Source: a bacterium (GTDB lineage Bacteria > Actinomycetota > Actinomycetes > Actinomycetales > Actinomycetaceae). From it: a stretch of 13,761 nucleotides of DNA. Below the pieces are notes generated by a model, which saw only the letters and a list, made by a program, of their open reading frames with translations, was not told where the DNA came from and did no database searches. Below are positions 5,726-13,503 of the stretch, one piece after another. How positions within the stretch are numbered: position 1 is the stretch's first letter; each line of letters opens with the position of its first letter. The translations under genes and the position numbers were made by a program. Location of the stretch: NCBI GenBank assembly GCA_030544165.1, contig JAUNRP010000027.1, positions 1-13,761 on the forward strand. The letters run 5' to 3'.

Positions 5726-6621
5726 TGGCCCGGGAAGATCGCGGACTGGCCAGCGAGCCACGAGAGCGGCTCCACGGCGTTCTCCCACTGCCCGCTGTGG
5801 ATCTCGAAGTGGAGGTGGGGCCCGGTGGAACGGCCCTCGCTGCCCACGCCGGCGATCATCTGACCGGCGGTCACGTTCTCGCCCTCGGACACGTAGACGG
5901 TGCTGGAGTGCATGTGGCCGTACCAGAACCAGGTGTCCACGCCGTCGATGAGGGAGTGGATGATCACGAGGCTCCCCGAGCGCCCCTCGATCCCCTCACC
6001 CGCGTGGACCACCGTGCCACCTGCAACCGCATACATGGGGGTCCCGATCGGGGCTGCCATGTCCGTGCCCGCGTGGAGGATGCCCCACCGCTGCCCGAAC
6101 CCCGAGGTATCGGTGTAGGTGCCCTCGGCCATCGGACGGTAGATGGCATCGATCCGCTGGGTGTAGGCCTCGAGCAGGCCGTTCGCGCCGATGCTCACCG
6201 TGGGGCCACACCCGTTGATCACCGTCTGCGCCTGGGCGCGTGAGGCCTGATCGGAGGCGAGGAGCCGCGCGAGCGGATCCTCGTGGAGGGCGGTGGCCGT
6301 GGGGGTGGTGCCCTGGAGGAGGTGTGTGGCGGCAGCCCCCGCTGCGAGCGTGGTGACGGGTGTCTCGAACGCGAGGGTGGCGGCATCCGCCGGAGTGCTC
6401 ACGGGGGCGAACCCGGTCATGGGGGCCGCGATCGTGGCCGCCCCGAGGGAGCCGAGGAGCGCGGCGCGGGAGATCCCGGCGGGCCTGGGCCGCACCGTGA
6501 CCCTGGGTGCCGTGACCGTGCTTGGTGTGGCCCTGCTTGCTGGGGCTTGCTCTGCCGCGCGCTCCATCTCCCGCATCTGCCGCCGCGTGAGCGGCAGGCC
6601 AGAGTTGGCGCAGGGCTGCAT
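5719..6621 (-). CDS. Membrane-anchored or exported M23 (LytM-like) metallopeptidase
   Basis: Probable zinc-dependent peptidoglycan hydrolase that acts outside the membrane on peptide cross-links. Of 300 residues, about 1-48 are a basic cytoplasmic tail with LTRRQMREMERAAEQ, a motif familiar at the N-terminus of actinobacterial cell-wall proteins. A hydrophobic segment at 51-70 follows ISRAALLG, which resembles a degenerate Tat signal with only one arginine. After a low-complexity linker the peptidase domain (about 165-290) has the zinc ligands H183 and D187 (HAGTD), H236/H238 (HMH) and H269/H271 (GPHLHFE). The catalytic set is intact, so it is probably active. The ATG at 6621 has GGAGG 4 bases upstream. 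In-frame ATGs at 6651 and 6699 lack one. It is followed by the overlapping GDPD gene and lies divergent from a two-component system. Confidence 0.9.
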   Translation of the reverse strand: MQPCANSGLPLTRRQMREMERAAEQAPASRATPSTVTAPRVTVRPRPAGISRAALLGSLGAATIAAPMTGFAPVSTPADAATLAFETPVTTLAAGAAATHLLQGTTPTATALHEDPLARLLASDQASRAQAQTVINGCGPTVSIGANGLLEAYTQRIDAIYRPMAEGTYTDTSGFGQRWGILHAGTDMAAPIGTPMYAVAGGTVVHAGEGIEGRSGSLVIIHSLIDGVDTWFWYGHMHSSTVYVSEGENVTAGQMIAGVGSEGRSTGPHLHFEIHSGQWENAVEPLSWLAGQSAIFPGQC

Positions 6622-6713
6622 GGGTCCTCCGGAGGGATAGAGGCGGATCATCACCGATCCATCCCGAGACGATAACGAATCTGCAACGGCCGAGTCCAAC
6701 TGCCCACAGGGTG

Positions 6714-6729
6714 ATCACGGCTATCACGG
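6714..6729. promoter_or_regulatory. Tandem 7-mer in the divergent M23 / response-regulator region
   Basis: ATCACGG occurs at 6714-6720 and 6723-6729, a 9-nt period. The left copy is part of the palindrome GTGATCAC (6711-6718). OmpR-family regulators bind short tandem repeats, and the reported mycobacterial MtrA motif is a tandem 9-mer close to GTCACAGCG, which this site matches at 6 of 9 positions. It lies about 85 bp before the regulator ATG and 93 bp before the peptidase ATG, so it could serve either gene. This is a prediction by resemblance only. Confidence 0.35.
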
Positions 6730-6801
6730 GCTGGCGGCGGTGGGCGTGGGGCGTGAACACCGAGGTCACCGCCGCAACAGGACGCCTTCACAGGATCGTG
6801 C

Positions 6802-6807
6802 CAGAAT
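6802..6807 (+). promoter_or_regulatory. Candidate -10 box for a leaderless response-regulator mRNA
   Basis: CAGAAT lies exactly 6 bases before the ATG at 6814, and no Shine-Dalgarno is visible between or upstream. That layout would put the transcription start at the start codon. The -35 position has no clear match, so activator-dependent transcription is possible. Confidence 0.35.
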
Positions 6808-6813
6808 CATCAC

Positions 6814-7512
6814 ATGACCCCCAGCACCTTCCGGATCCTCGTTGTGGAGGATGAGCGCGACATCTCCGAACAGATCGCACGCCGGCTCGAGTCCGAGGGC
6901 TGGGAGGCGCGCCAGGTGCATGACGGACTCGAGGCCGTCAGCGAGGCGCGGGACTTCGCGCCGGACGCCGTGATCCTCGATGTGATGCTCCCCGGGATCG
7001 ATGGGCTCGAGGTGTGCCGCCGCATCCAGGCCGAGCGCGAGATGCCCGTGCTCATGCTCACGGCCCGCGATGACGAGACGGACATCCTGGTGGGCCTCGG
7101 CGTGGGCGCGGATGACTACATGACCAAGCCGTTCTCCATGCGGGAGCTGGTGGCCCGCCTCAAGGCCCTGCTGCGCCGGGTGGAGCGCGCCGAGCGGATC
7201 GGGGGCGGGGCGCCGGAGGGCGTGCTCTCCCACGGAGATATCGAGATCGATCGCGAGGGTCGGCGGGTGCGGCGCGCGGGCGACGAGGTCCACCTCACGC
7301 CCACCGAGTTCGACCTCCTCGTGTGCCTCGCCCAGAACGAGGGCAAGGTCCTCTCACGCGAGGCCCTCCTCGAGCAGGTGTGGGACTGGGTGGACGCCTC
7401 CGGGACGCGGACCGTGGATTCCCACATCAAGGCGCTGCGCCGCAAGCTCGGCTCGGACGTGGTGCGCACCGTCCACGGTGTGGGGTACGCGTTCGAGACC
7501 CCCGCCGGCTGA
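6814..7512 (+). CDS. OmpR/PhoB-family response regulator
   Basis: A 232-residue cytoplasmic two-component regulator. The receiver domain (about 7-120) has the acidic pair E12/D13, phospho-acceptor D56 in VILDVMLPG, T83 and K105 in TKPFS, all intact. The C-terminal winged-helix DNA-binding domain (about 136-230) carries the typical LTPTEFDLL, SREALLEQVW, RTVDSHIKALRRKL and VRTVHGVGYAF segments. It is followed after 4 bp by its partner kinase. It is divergent from the M23 peptidase gene, and control of the cell envelope is a reasonable guess that the sequence does not prove. Its signal is unknown. The ATG at 6814 fits the family N-terminus, and the lack of a Shine-Dalgarno suggests a leaderless transcript. 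Confidence 0.95.
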   Translation: MTPSTFRILVVEDERDISEQIARRLESEGWEARQVHDGLEAVSEARDFAPDAVILDVMLPGIDGLEVCRRIQAEREMPVLMLTARDDETDILVGLGVGADDYMTKPFSMRELVARLKALLRRVERAERIGGGAPEGVLSHGDIEIDREGRRVRRAGDEVHLTPTEFDLLVCLAQNEGKVLSREALLEQVWDWVDASGTRTVDSHIKALRRKLGSDVVRTVHGVGYAFETPAG

Positions 7513-7516
7513 GGAA

Positions 7517-8563
7517 GTGCCCCGCTTCGTCTCGATCGCGTGGCGGGTGGTGACCCTGGTTGGCGCCTCCGCCACCTTCACCGCGCTCGTGGTGTGGCTC
7601 GGGACCCGGCAGGGCGTCTCCCCCGCCTACACCCTCCCCTTCGCCATCACCGCCTCCGTGCTGGTGGCGTGGGCCATCATGCACACCACGCTCGAACCCC
7701 TGCGGCAGGCCACGCGCGCAGCCCGGGACATGGCGCGGGGCGATTACTCGGTGCGCGTCAGCTACCTCACCCAGGACGAGGTGGGCCAGCTCGCGCAGGC
7801 GTTCAACCGCATGGCTCAGGACCTCGCGGAGGTGGACCGCCTCCACCGGGAACTCGTTGCGAACGTCTCGCACGAGCTCCGTACGCCCGTGGCCGCCCTC
7901 CGCTCCCGCCTCGAGAACCTCGCCGACGGCGTGGAGCCGGCCACGCCCGAGAACCTCGAGGCCGCCGTGGTCCAGTCCGAGAGGCTGACCGACATGCTCA
8001 CCTACCTGCTCGACCTCTCGCGGCTCGAATCGGGGACGGCGGGACTCGAGACCGAGCCGATGCTGGTGGCCGATCTGCTGGACGACGCGATGGAGGTGGC
8101 CCGGCTCGCCGCGCAGCGCCGCGGGGCCACCGTGCACTTCGCCTCACGGATCGAACCTGCGGATCAGGTGATCACGGGCGATCCCGTGCGCCTGGCGCAG
8201 GTGCTGGTCAACCTGCTGGACAACGCCACCCGGCACGCCCCACCCGATTCCGTGGTCACCGTAGATGCGCTGAAGGTGCGCCAGAATCTCCGGATCGATG
8301 TCACGGACACGGGTCCCGGGGTGCCCGAGGAGGACCGGGAGAGGATCTTCGGCCGCTTCCAGCGCTCGGACAGTGGCGCTGCCGTGGGCGGGGGCTCGGG
8401 GATCGGTCTCGCCATCGCGAGGTGGGCCGTCTCCCTGCACGGCGGCGAGATCGCCGTGGTGGACTCGGAGGTGGGGGCGCGCTTCAGGGTGACCCTCCCG
8501 CTCGCCGGTCCCGGTGAGACCCGGGGACGGCGTGGCAGCGGCGGGAGCCAAGGCCACGGTTGA
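7517..8563 (+). CDS. Sensor histidine kinase with two TM segments and almost no external loop
   Basis: A 348-residue membrane kinase, partner of the preceding regulator. TM1 is about 7-29 and TM2 about 39-56, separated by only about 9 residues (TRQGVSPAY). It thus has no external sensor domain and resembles the intramembrane-sensing class. HAMP is about 57-108 and HisKA about 109-175, with phospho-acceptor H119 in NVSHELRTP. The ATPase domain has the N box with N232 and N236 (VNLLDNATRH), the DTGPGV motif at 264-269, and GGSGIGLAI at 292-300. The last 17 residues are Gly/Arg-rich and disordered. The GTG at 7517 is preferred: it begins just before TM1, 4 bp after the regulator stop, with GAGG close upstream. 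An in-frame ATG at 7478 would overlap the regulator by 35 bp. Confidence 0.93.
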   Translation: MPRFVSIAWRVVTLVGASATFTALVVWLGTRQGVSPAYTLPFAITASVLVAWAIMHTTLEPLRQATRAARDMARGDYSVRVSYLTQDEVGQLAQAFNRMAQDLAEVDRLHRELVANVSHELRTPVAALRSRLENLADGVEPATPENLEAAVVQSERLTDMLTYLLDLSRLESGTAGLETEPMLVADLLDDAMEVARLAAQRRGATVHFASRIEPADQVITGDPVRLAQVLVNLLDNATRHAPPDSVVTVDALKVRQNLRIDVTDTGPGVPEEDRERIFGRFQRSDSGAAVGGGSGIGLAIARWAVSLHGGEIAVVDSEVGARFRVTLPLAGPGETRGRRGSGGSQGHG

Positions 8564-8690
8564 CCCACTGCAGGCAGTCTCCACGTCATCACTTGACTTA
8601 CGTTTTTGGATGGCGGCCACGGCGGTATCGGTTCGTGGAATCTCACGGCCAGTCGGGGCTTCGAAGAGGACCACGGGGGACCTGAGGGCC

Positions 8691-8696
8691 TAGGCT
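8691..8696 (+). promoter_or_regulatory. Candidate -10 box for kgd
   Basis: TAGGCT is a typical actinobacterial -10 hexamer. It would give a leader of about 35 bases ending at the GTG at 8738, which has GGAG at 8726-8729. The -35 region (about 8667-8673) is a poor match. A second -35-like TTGACT at 8593-8598 has no -10 at a proper distance. The 174-bp gap holds nothing else I can identify. Confidence 0.35.
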
Positions 8697-8737
8697 GGGG
8701 GGCATCCCTTTCCTCTATTCCCGATGGAGTTGAGCAC

Positions 8738-11700
8738 GTGTCCGACGCTGCGCACCGTGACGAGACCGATTTTGGCGCCAACGAGTGGCTGATCGAGGAG
8801 ATGTACGAGAAGTACATCGCTGATCCCTCGAGCGTGGACGAGAAGTGGAGGGAGTTCTTCGCCACCTACGACGTGGATGATGAGGCCGCTCCCGCAGCCG
8901 ACCCGGCCGAGGCGCCGGGCGCTCCAGAACAAAAGGAAGCCTCCGAGTCCGAGGCACCGAAGGCGCCCACCGGGCCGCGCTCGGGACCGCCCGCGCCGCC
9001 TGCCCCACCCAAGCGCCCGGTGAGGGACGGGGAGAAGGAGGCGCCGCCGTCGGACGGAGCACCCACGAGCACGGAGACGAGCGAGTCCAAGGAGGCTCCG
9101 CCGTCGGACCAAAAGCCCAAGAGCACGGGGAGGGATGAGGAGACGCCGGTGGCGCCGTCGTCGGACGCGGCACCCACACCCCGGGCGGAACGGGAGGCGG
9201 GGCCGCTGCCCACCACGCGCGAACCCTCCCACGTTGACCCGCGCTCGCAGGTGAACGAGCCGCCGCAGTTCCAGGGGGGCGCGCTCCCCCAGCCGGTGGC
9301 CCAGCCGGCCACCACGCCCTACGCCCAGGCGCTCGGCAAGGCGGAGGACGATGACTCCGCGGGCGAGGACGAGGTGGAGCGCCTGCGCGGCGTGGGGCAG
9401 CGGACGGCCAAGAACATGGACGATTCGCTCTCGATCCCGGTGGCCACCTCGGTGCGCGCCGTGCCCGCCAAGGTGCTGATCGAGAACCGGCTGCTGATCA
9501 ACGCGCACCTCTCGCGCACGCGCGGCGGCAAGATCTCCTTCACGCACCTGATCGGGTACGCGATCATCGAGGCGCTCGGCCAGGTGCCGGACATGAACCT
9601 GGCGTACGGATTCACCGATGACGAGAAGCCGGCGCTGATCCGCCCGGCGCACGTGAACCTGGGGATCGCGATCGACCTGCCGAAGCCGGATGGCAGCCGC
9701 ACCCTGGTGGTGCCGTCCATCAAGCAGGCGGACACGATGGACTTCGGGGAGTACTGGAGTGCGTACGAGGACATCGTGAAGCGGGCGCGGGTGAACAAGC
9801 TCGGCGTGGACGATTTCATGGGCACCACCATCACGCTCACGAACCCGGGCGGGATCGGCACGGTCCACTCGATCCCGCGCGTGATGCGCGGGCAGGGCAC
9901 CATCATCGGTGTGGGCGCGCTGGACTACCCGGCGGAGTACCAGGGGGCCAGCGAGGAGACGCTCGCCAGCAACGGCATCTCCAAGATCCTGACCATCACC
10001 TCCACCTATGACCACCGCATCATCCAGGGCGCCGCCTCGGGCGAGTTCCTGCGGGTCATGCACCAGAAGCTGATCGGTGAGGACGGCTTCTACGAGCGCG
10101 TGTTCGCCTCGCTGCGCGTGCCCGTGGCGCCGGCGCGGTGGCAGCGGGACGTGGACTTCGACTCCTCCCGCGAGCTGGGCAAGCCGGGCCGGATCGCGGA
10201 GATGATCCACGCGTTCCGCTCCCGCGGCCACCTGCAGGCGGACGTGGACCCGCTCGCCTACCGGCAGCACCGGTTCGCGGACCTGGACTTCACCAACCAC
10301 GGCCTCACCATCTGGGACCTGGACCGCCGCTTCCCCACCACCGGATTCGGCGGGGCGGACATGCTCACGCTGCGGGACATCCTCACGCGGCTGCGTGACG
10401 CCTACTGCCGCACCACCGGCATCGAGTACATGCACCTGCAGGATCCGGCGCAGCGCCGCTGGATGCAGGAGAGGCTCGAGCGCCCGTTCGTGAAGATGAG
10501 CGGGGAAGCCCAGCTCCAGGTGCTCCACAAGCTCGGCGAGGCGGAGGCGTTCGAGACCTTCCTGCAGACCAAGTTCGTGGGCCAGAAGCGGTTCTCCCTC
10601 GAGGGCGGCGAATCGCTGATCCCGCTGCTGGACGTGATCCTCCAGGGCGCCAGCTCCGATGGTCTCGACGGCGTGGCCATCGGCATGGCACACCGCGGCC
10701 GCCTCAACGTGCTCACCAACATCGCGGGGAAGTCCTACTCCCAGGTGTTCAACGAGTTCGAGGGCAACGATCCGCGCTCCACCGAGGGCTCGGGTGACGT
10801 GAAGTACCACCTCGGCACGGAGGGCACCTACACCTCCCCCACCGGGGACACCACCGAGGTCTACCTCGCGGCCAACCCCTCCCACCTCGAGGCCGTCAAC
10901 GGCGTGCTCGAGGGGATCGTGCGCGCCAAGCAGGACCGCATCGATCTGGGGGACCGCGGCTACACGGTGCTCCCGATCCTCATCCACGGAGATGCGGCGT
11001 TCGCGGGCCAGGGCGTGGTCCAGGAGACCCTCAACATGTCCCAACTGCGCGGCTACCGCGTGGGTGGAACCGTGCACGTGGTGATCAACAACCAGATCGG
11101 CTTCACCACCGGCCCGGCCTCCTCCCGGTCCTCGCAGTACGCCACGGACATCGTCAAGGGCCTGCAGATCCCGATCTTCCACGTCAACGGCGATGACCCG
11201 GAGGCGGTGGCACGCGTGGCCAAGATGGCCTTCGAGTACCGCCAGGAGTTCAACAAGGACGTGGTGATCGATATGGTCTGCTACCGCAGGCGCGGTCACA
11301 ACGAGGGCGATGACCCCTCGATGACCCAGCCGGTCATGTACGGCCTGATCGATGCCAAGCGCACCACCCGCCAGCTCTACTCCGAGGCCCTCGTTGGCCG
11401 CGGGGACATCACGGCGGAGCAGGCGGAGGAGGCCATCGAGTCCTTCCGCGGCCAGCTCGAGCGGGCGTTCGCGGACGAGGAGCGCACCCTGCCCCCGCAG
11501 GAGGTCAGCGCGGACACCGAGACCATCGCGGGCCTCGAGGTCCCGGCCTCCCAGCAGGAGGACGCCGGCGTGCTCCTCGGCTGGCAGTCCGCCGTGGATG
11601 CCGGCGAGCTCGCTCGCGTGGGCGAGGCGTACTCGCGCCCGCCGGAGGGCTTCACCGTCCACCCCAAGCTGGAGCAGCTCTGCGAGCGGCGCGCCAAGAT

Positions 11701-12727
11701 GTCCCGCGAGGGCGGGATCGACTGGGGCTTCGGCGAGGTCCTGGCGTTCGGCACGCTGCTCATGGAGGGGGTGCCGGTCCGCATGGCCGGCCAGGACTCC
11801 CGCCGCGGCACGTTCGTCCAGCGCCACGCCACGTTCCACGATGTGACGAATGGCGCCGAGTGGACCCCCCTGCGCTACCTCACGGACGATCAGGCCAAGT
11901 TCCACATCTACGATTCCCCGCTCTCCGAGTACGTGGCCCTCGCCTTCGAGTACGGCTACTCCCTGGAGCGCCCGGACTCGCTCGTGCTGTGGGAGGCGCA
12001 GTTCGGCGACTTCGTCAACGGCGCCCAGACGGTGATCGATGAGTTCATCTCCTCCGCCGAGCAGAAGTGGGGCCAGCGCTCCTCGCTGGTCATGCTGCTG
12101 CCGCACGGCTACGAGGGCCAGGGCCCGGACCACTCCTCCGCCCGCATCGAGCGGTTCATGACGCTGTGCGCCGAGGAGAACATGATCGTGGCCCAGCCGT
12201 CCACGCCGGCCAACCACTTCCACCTGCTGCGCCAGCAGGCGTTCCGCCGCCCGCGCAAGCCGCTCGTGGTCTTCTCCCCCAAGCAGTTGCTGCGCCTGCG
12301 GGCCGCCACCTCCTCGATCGAGGACTTCACCACGGGGGCGTTCCGGCCGGTTCTGGAGGACGTGAAGGGCCCGCGCGAGGTGCGCCGGGTGCTCCTGTGT
12401 TCCGGGCGGGTCTACTACGATCTGGCGGCCCGCCGTGAGAAGACGGGCGCCGATGACGTGGCGATCGTTCGCCTCGAGCAGCTCTACCCGCTCGATGAGG
12501 GCGCTCTGAAGGCCGCGCTCGAGGGCTTCGGCGAGGCCGAGCTCGTCTGGGTGCAGGACGAGCCGGAGAACCAGGGCCCGTGGCCCTTCCTCGCGCTCAA
12601 CCTGCCCCCGCTGCTCGGCCGCGGCCTGCGCGTGGTCTCCCGCCCGGCGGCCGCCTCCCCCTCCGCGGGTTCGTCCAAGCGCCACCAGGCGGAGAACGAG
12701 ACCCTCATGACCAGGGCGTTCGAGTGA
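8738..12727 (+). CDS. kgd: Multifunctional 2-oxoglutarate decarboxylase/dehydrogenase (E1o with E2o-like domain)
   Basis: The Kgd/OdhA protein of actinobacteria, a ThDP enzyme of the TCA cycle acting on 2-oxoglutarate with partner E2 and E3 subunits. Residues 11-41 are the N-terminal helical segment (DFGANEWLIEEMYEKY), and about 42-215 are a disordered Pro/Ala/Glu/Ser linker. From L216 to about 450 is the E2o acyltransferase-like domain, with H426 in YDHRIIQGA; Q in place of the usual second Asp is the Kgd pattern as I recall it. The E1 part follows, with H652 in GMAHRGRLN, the ThDP-Mg motif beginning at D752 in GDAAFAGQG and ending with NNQIGF at 784-789. There is no lipoyl domain. At 1329 residues it is about 100 longer than mycobacterial Kgd, mainly in the linker. 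The GTG at 8738 has GGAG 8 bases upstream; the open frame extends to 8606 but lacks family sequence there. FHA proteins (GarA/OdhI) regulate the family. Confidence 0.96.
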   Translation: MSDAAHRDETDFGANEWLIEEMYEKYIADPSSVDEKWREFFATYDVDDEAAPAADPAEAPGAPEQKEASESEAPKAPTGPRSGPPAPPAPPKRPVRDGEKEAPPSDGAPTSTETSESKEAPPSDQKPKSTGRDEETPVAPSSDAAPTPRAEREAGPLPTTREPSHVDPRSQVNEPPQFQGGALPQPVAQPATTPYAQALGKAEDDDSAGEDEVERLRGVGQRTAKNMDDSLSIPVATSVRAVPAKVLIENRLLINAHLSRTRGGKISFTHLIGYAIIEALGQVPDMNLAYGFTDDEKPALIRPAHVNLGIAIDLPKPDGSRTLVVPSIKQADTMDFGEYWSAYEDIVKRARVNKLGVDDFMGTTITLTNPGGIGTVHSIPRVMRGQGTIIGVGALDYPAEYQGASEETLASNGISKILTITSTYDHRIIQGAASGEFLRVMHQKLIGEDGFYERVFASLRVPVAPARWQRDVDFDSSRELGKPGRIAEMIHAFRSRGHLQADVDPLAYRQHRFADLDFTNHGLTIWDLDRRFPTTGFGGADMLTLRDILTRLRDAYCRTTGIEYMHLQDPAQRRWMQERLERPFVKMSGEAQLQVLHKLGEAEAFETFLQTKFVGQKRFSLEGGESLIPLLDVILQGASSDGLDGVAIGMAHRGRLNVLTNIAGKSYSQVFNEFEGNDPRSTEGSGDVKYHLGTEGTYTSPTGDTTEVYLAANPSHLEAVNGVLEGIVRAKQDRIDLGDRGYTVLPILIHGDAAFAGQGVVQETLNMSQLRGYRVGGTVHVVINNQIGFTTGPASSRSSQYATDIVKGLQIPIFHVNGDDPEAVARVAKMAFEYRQEFNKDVVIDMVCYRRRGHNEGDDPSMTQPVMYGLIDAKRTTRQLYSEALVGRGDITAEQAEEAIESFRGQLERAFADEERTLPPQEVSADTETIAGLEVPASQQEDAGVLLGWQSAVDAGELARVGEAYSRPPEGFTVHPKLEQLCERRAKMSREGGIDWGFGEVLAFGTLLMEGVPVRMAGQDSRRGTFVQRHATFHDVTNGAEWTPLRYLTDDQAKFHIYDSPLSEYVALAFEYGYSLERPDSLVLWEAQFGDFVNGAQTVIDEFISSAEQKWGQRSSLVMLLPHGYEGQGPDHSSARIERFMTLCAEENMIVAQPSTPANHFHLLRQQAFRRPRKPLVVFSPKQLLRLRAATSSIEDFTTGAFRPVLEDVKGPREVRRVLLCSGRVYYDLAARREKTGADDVAIVRLEQLYPLDEGALKAALEGFGEAELVWVQDEPENQGPWPFLALNLPPLLGRGLRVVSRPAAASPSAGSSKRHQAENETLMTRAFE
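9035..9175 (+). repeat. Imperfect repeats encoding the Kgd linker
   Basis: The DNA from 9035 and from 9089 is similar over about 40 bases (54-bp offset) and encodes KEAPPSDGAPTSTE and KEAPPSDQKPKSTG at residues 100-113 and 118-131. A third, weaker unit, VAPSSDAAPTP, starts 57 bp after the second (core at residue 139). This suggests linker growth by in-frame duplication of an 18-19-residue unit. Confidence 0.6.
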
Positions 12728-13308
12728 CCCGAACCCTCGTGGTCCTCGGCGATGGAATCGCCGGAGGCTACGGCGATTCGCGCCGTTCGGGGTGGCTGGG
12801 CCGCGTCCTCGCGCGGTCTGCCACCCCGGAGCCGGACTTTGTGGCTGTTCTTCCAGTACCCGAGGAGACGACGACGCAGCTCGCCTCCCGCTGGTCCGCC
12901 GAGTCCTCGTTGCGCTGGGGTGTCTCTGAGGAGCGCCGGTTGCTGATCGCCCCCGGGGCCTGGGACGCCGCGGCCGGGATCTCGCTCGCGCGCACCCGGC
13001 TGAACCTCGCCAACATCCTCGACGACGCGATCACCCAGCGCCTCTCCGTGTTCTTCGTGGGGCCAGCCCCCACGCTGCGCGGCGACGACTCCGCCGTGGC
13101 TGCCCTCGATGGCGCCTGCTACGACGTGTGTGAGCGCCGCGGGATCCCGTATGCCGCGCTGTATACCTCTCTCAAGGCCGATGAGCGGTGGGCCGCCGAT
13201 CTGGGTGCTGGCGATGGGGTGCACCCCAGCCAGGTGGGCCACGGCATGATCGCCCACGTGGTGATGGCCCAGGGCTGGCACGCCTGGTTCGGTTCGGCCG
13301 AGGCCTGA
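12724..13308 (+). CDS. SGNH/GDSL-like fold protein lacking the nucleophilic serine
   Basis: A 194-residue cytoplasmic protein with the layout of SGNH hydrolases. Block I appears as VVLGDGIAGGYGD at 7-19, where the GDS serine is G11. A VGPAP segment is at 113-117. The block V-like GDGVHPS (163-169) keeps the Asp-His pair D164/H167. The G-x-N-D block looks changed to GAWD (78-81). Without the serine, ordinary esterase or lipase activity is unlikely, so it may bind a ligand or use another mechanism. The GTG at 12724 overlaps the kgd stop (GTGA), a sign of translational coupling. I recall similar proteins next to kgd in other Micrococcales, also with non-serine residues, which suggests a conserved role that I cannot name. 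Confidence 0.8.
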   Translation: MTRTLVVLGDGIAGGYGDSRRSGWLGRVLARSATPEPDFVAVLPVPEETTTQLASRWSAESSLRWGVSEERRLLIAPGAWDAAAGISLARTRLNLANILDDAITQRLSVFFVGPAPTLRGDDSAVAALDGACYDVCERRGIPYAALYTSLKADERWAADLGAGDGVHPSQVGHGMIAHVVMAQGWHAWFGSAEA

Positions 13309-13327
13309 GTTCTGAGGCCGGGTCCTT

Positions 13328-13345
13328 GGCGCCCTTGCTGGCGCC
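13328..13345. terminator. GC hairpin after the kgd operon, weak terminator candidate
   Basis: GGCGCC (13328-13333), six loop bases and GGCGCC (13340-13345) can fold into a 6-bp stem 19 bp after the SGNH-gene stop. There is no T-tract. The position fits a transcription end, but termination is not shown. The rest of 13309-13503 shows no gene. Confidence 0.3.
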
Positions 13346-13503
13346 TTGGGCTCCCGCGCTCTCCCCGGCAATCTCGCCACCTCCCAGCCCCGGCGCCTTC
13401 GGCCCTCCCGCCTCTTCACCTGCAGCGCCCCGCTGGGCCATTGGACCCACACCCTTCGATGTTGCTGGGCTGATGATTACTAGGTCGGAGGGAAGAGGTG
13501 AGC

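Noticed and set aside
8593..8598. TTGACT as a -35 box for kgd
   Set aside because: No TANNNT sequence lies 16-19 bases downstream. The nearest TATCGG is 27 bases away.
8606..8737. Upstream extension of the kgd reading frame to an ATG at 8606
   Set aside because: The extra 44 residues do not resemble the Kgd N-terminus. The GTG at 8738 has a Shine-Dalgarno and begins just before the conserved DFGANEWL segment.
8690..12685. A 1331-codon minus-strand open frame
   Set aside because: It is the shadow of kgd, with biased composition and no recognisable domain.
12580..12723. Upstream extension of the SGNH frame into kgd
   Set aside because: It would overlap the conserved kgd C-terminus by 148 bp. 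The SGNH fold begins at the GTG at 12724.
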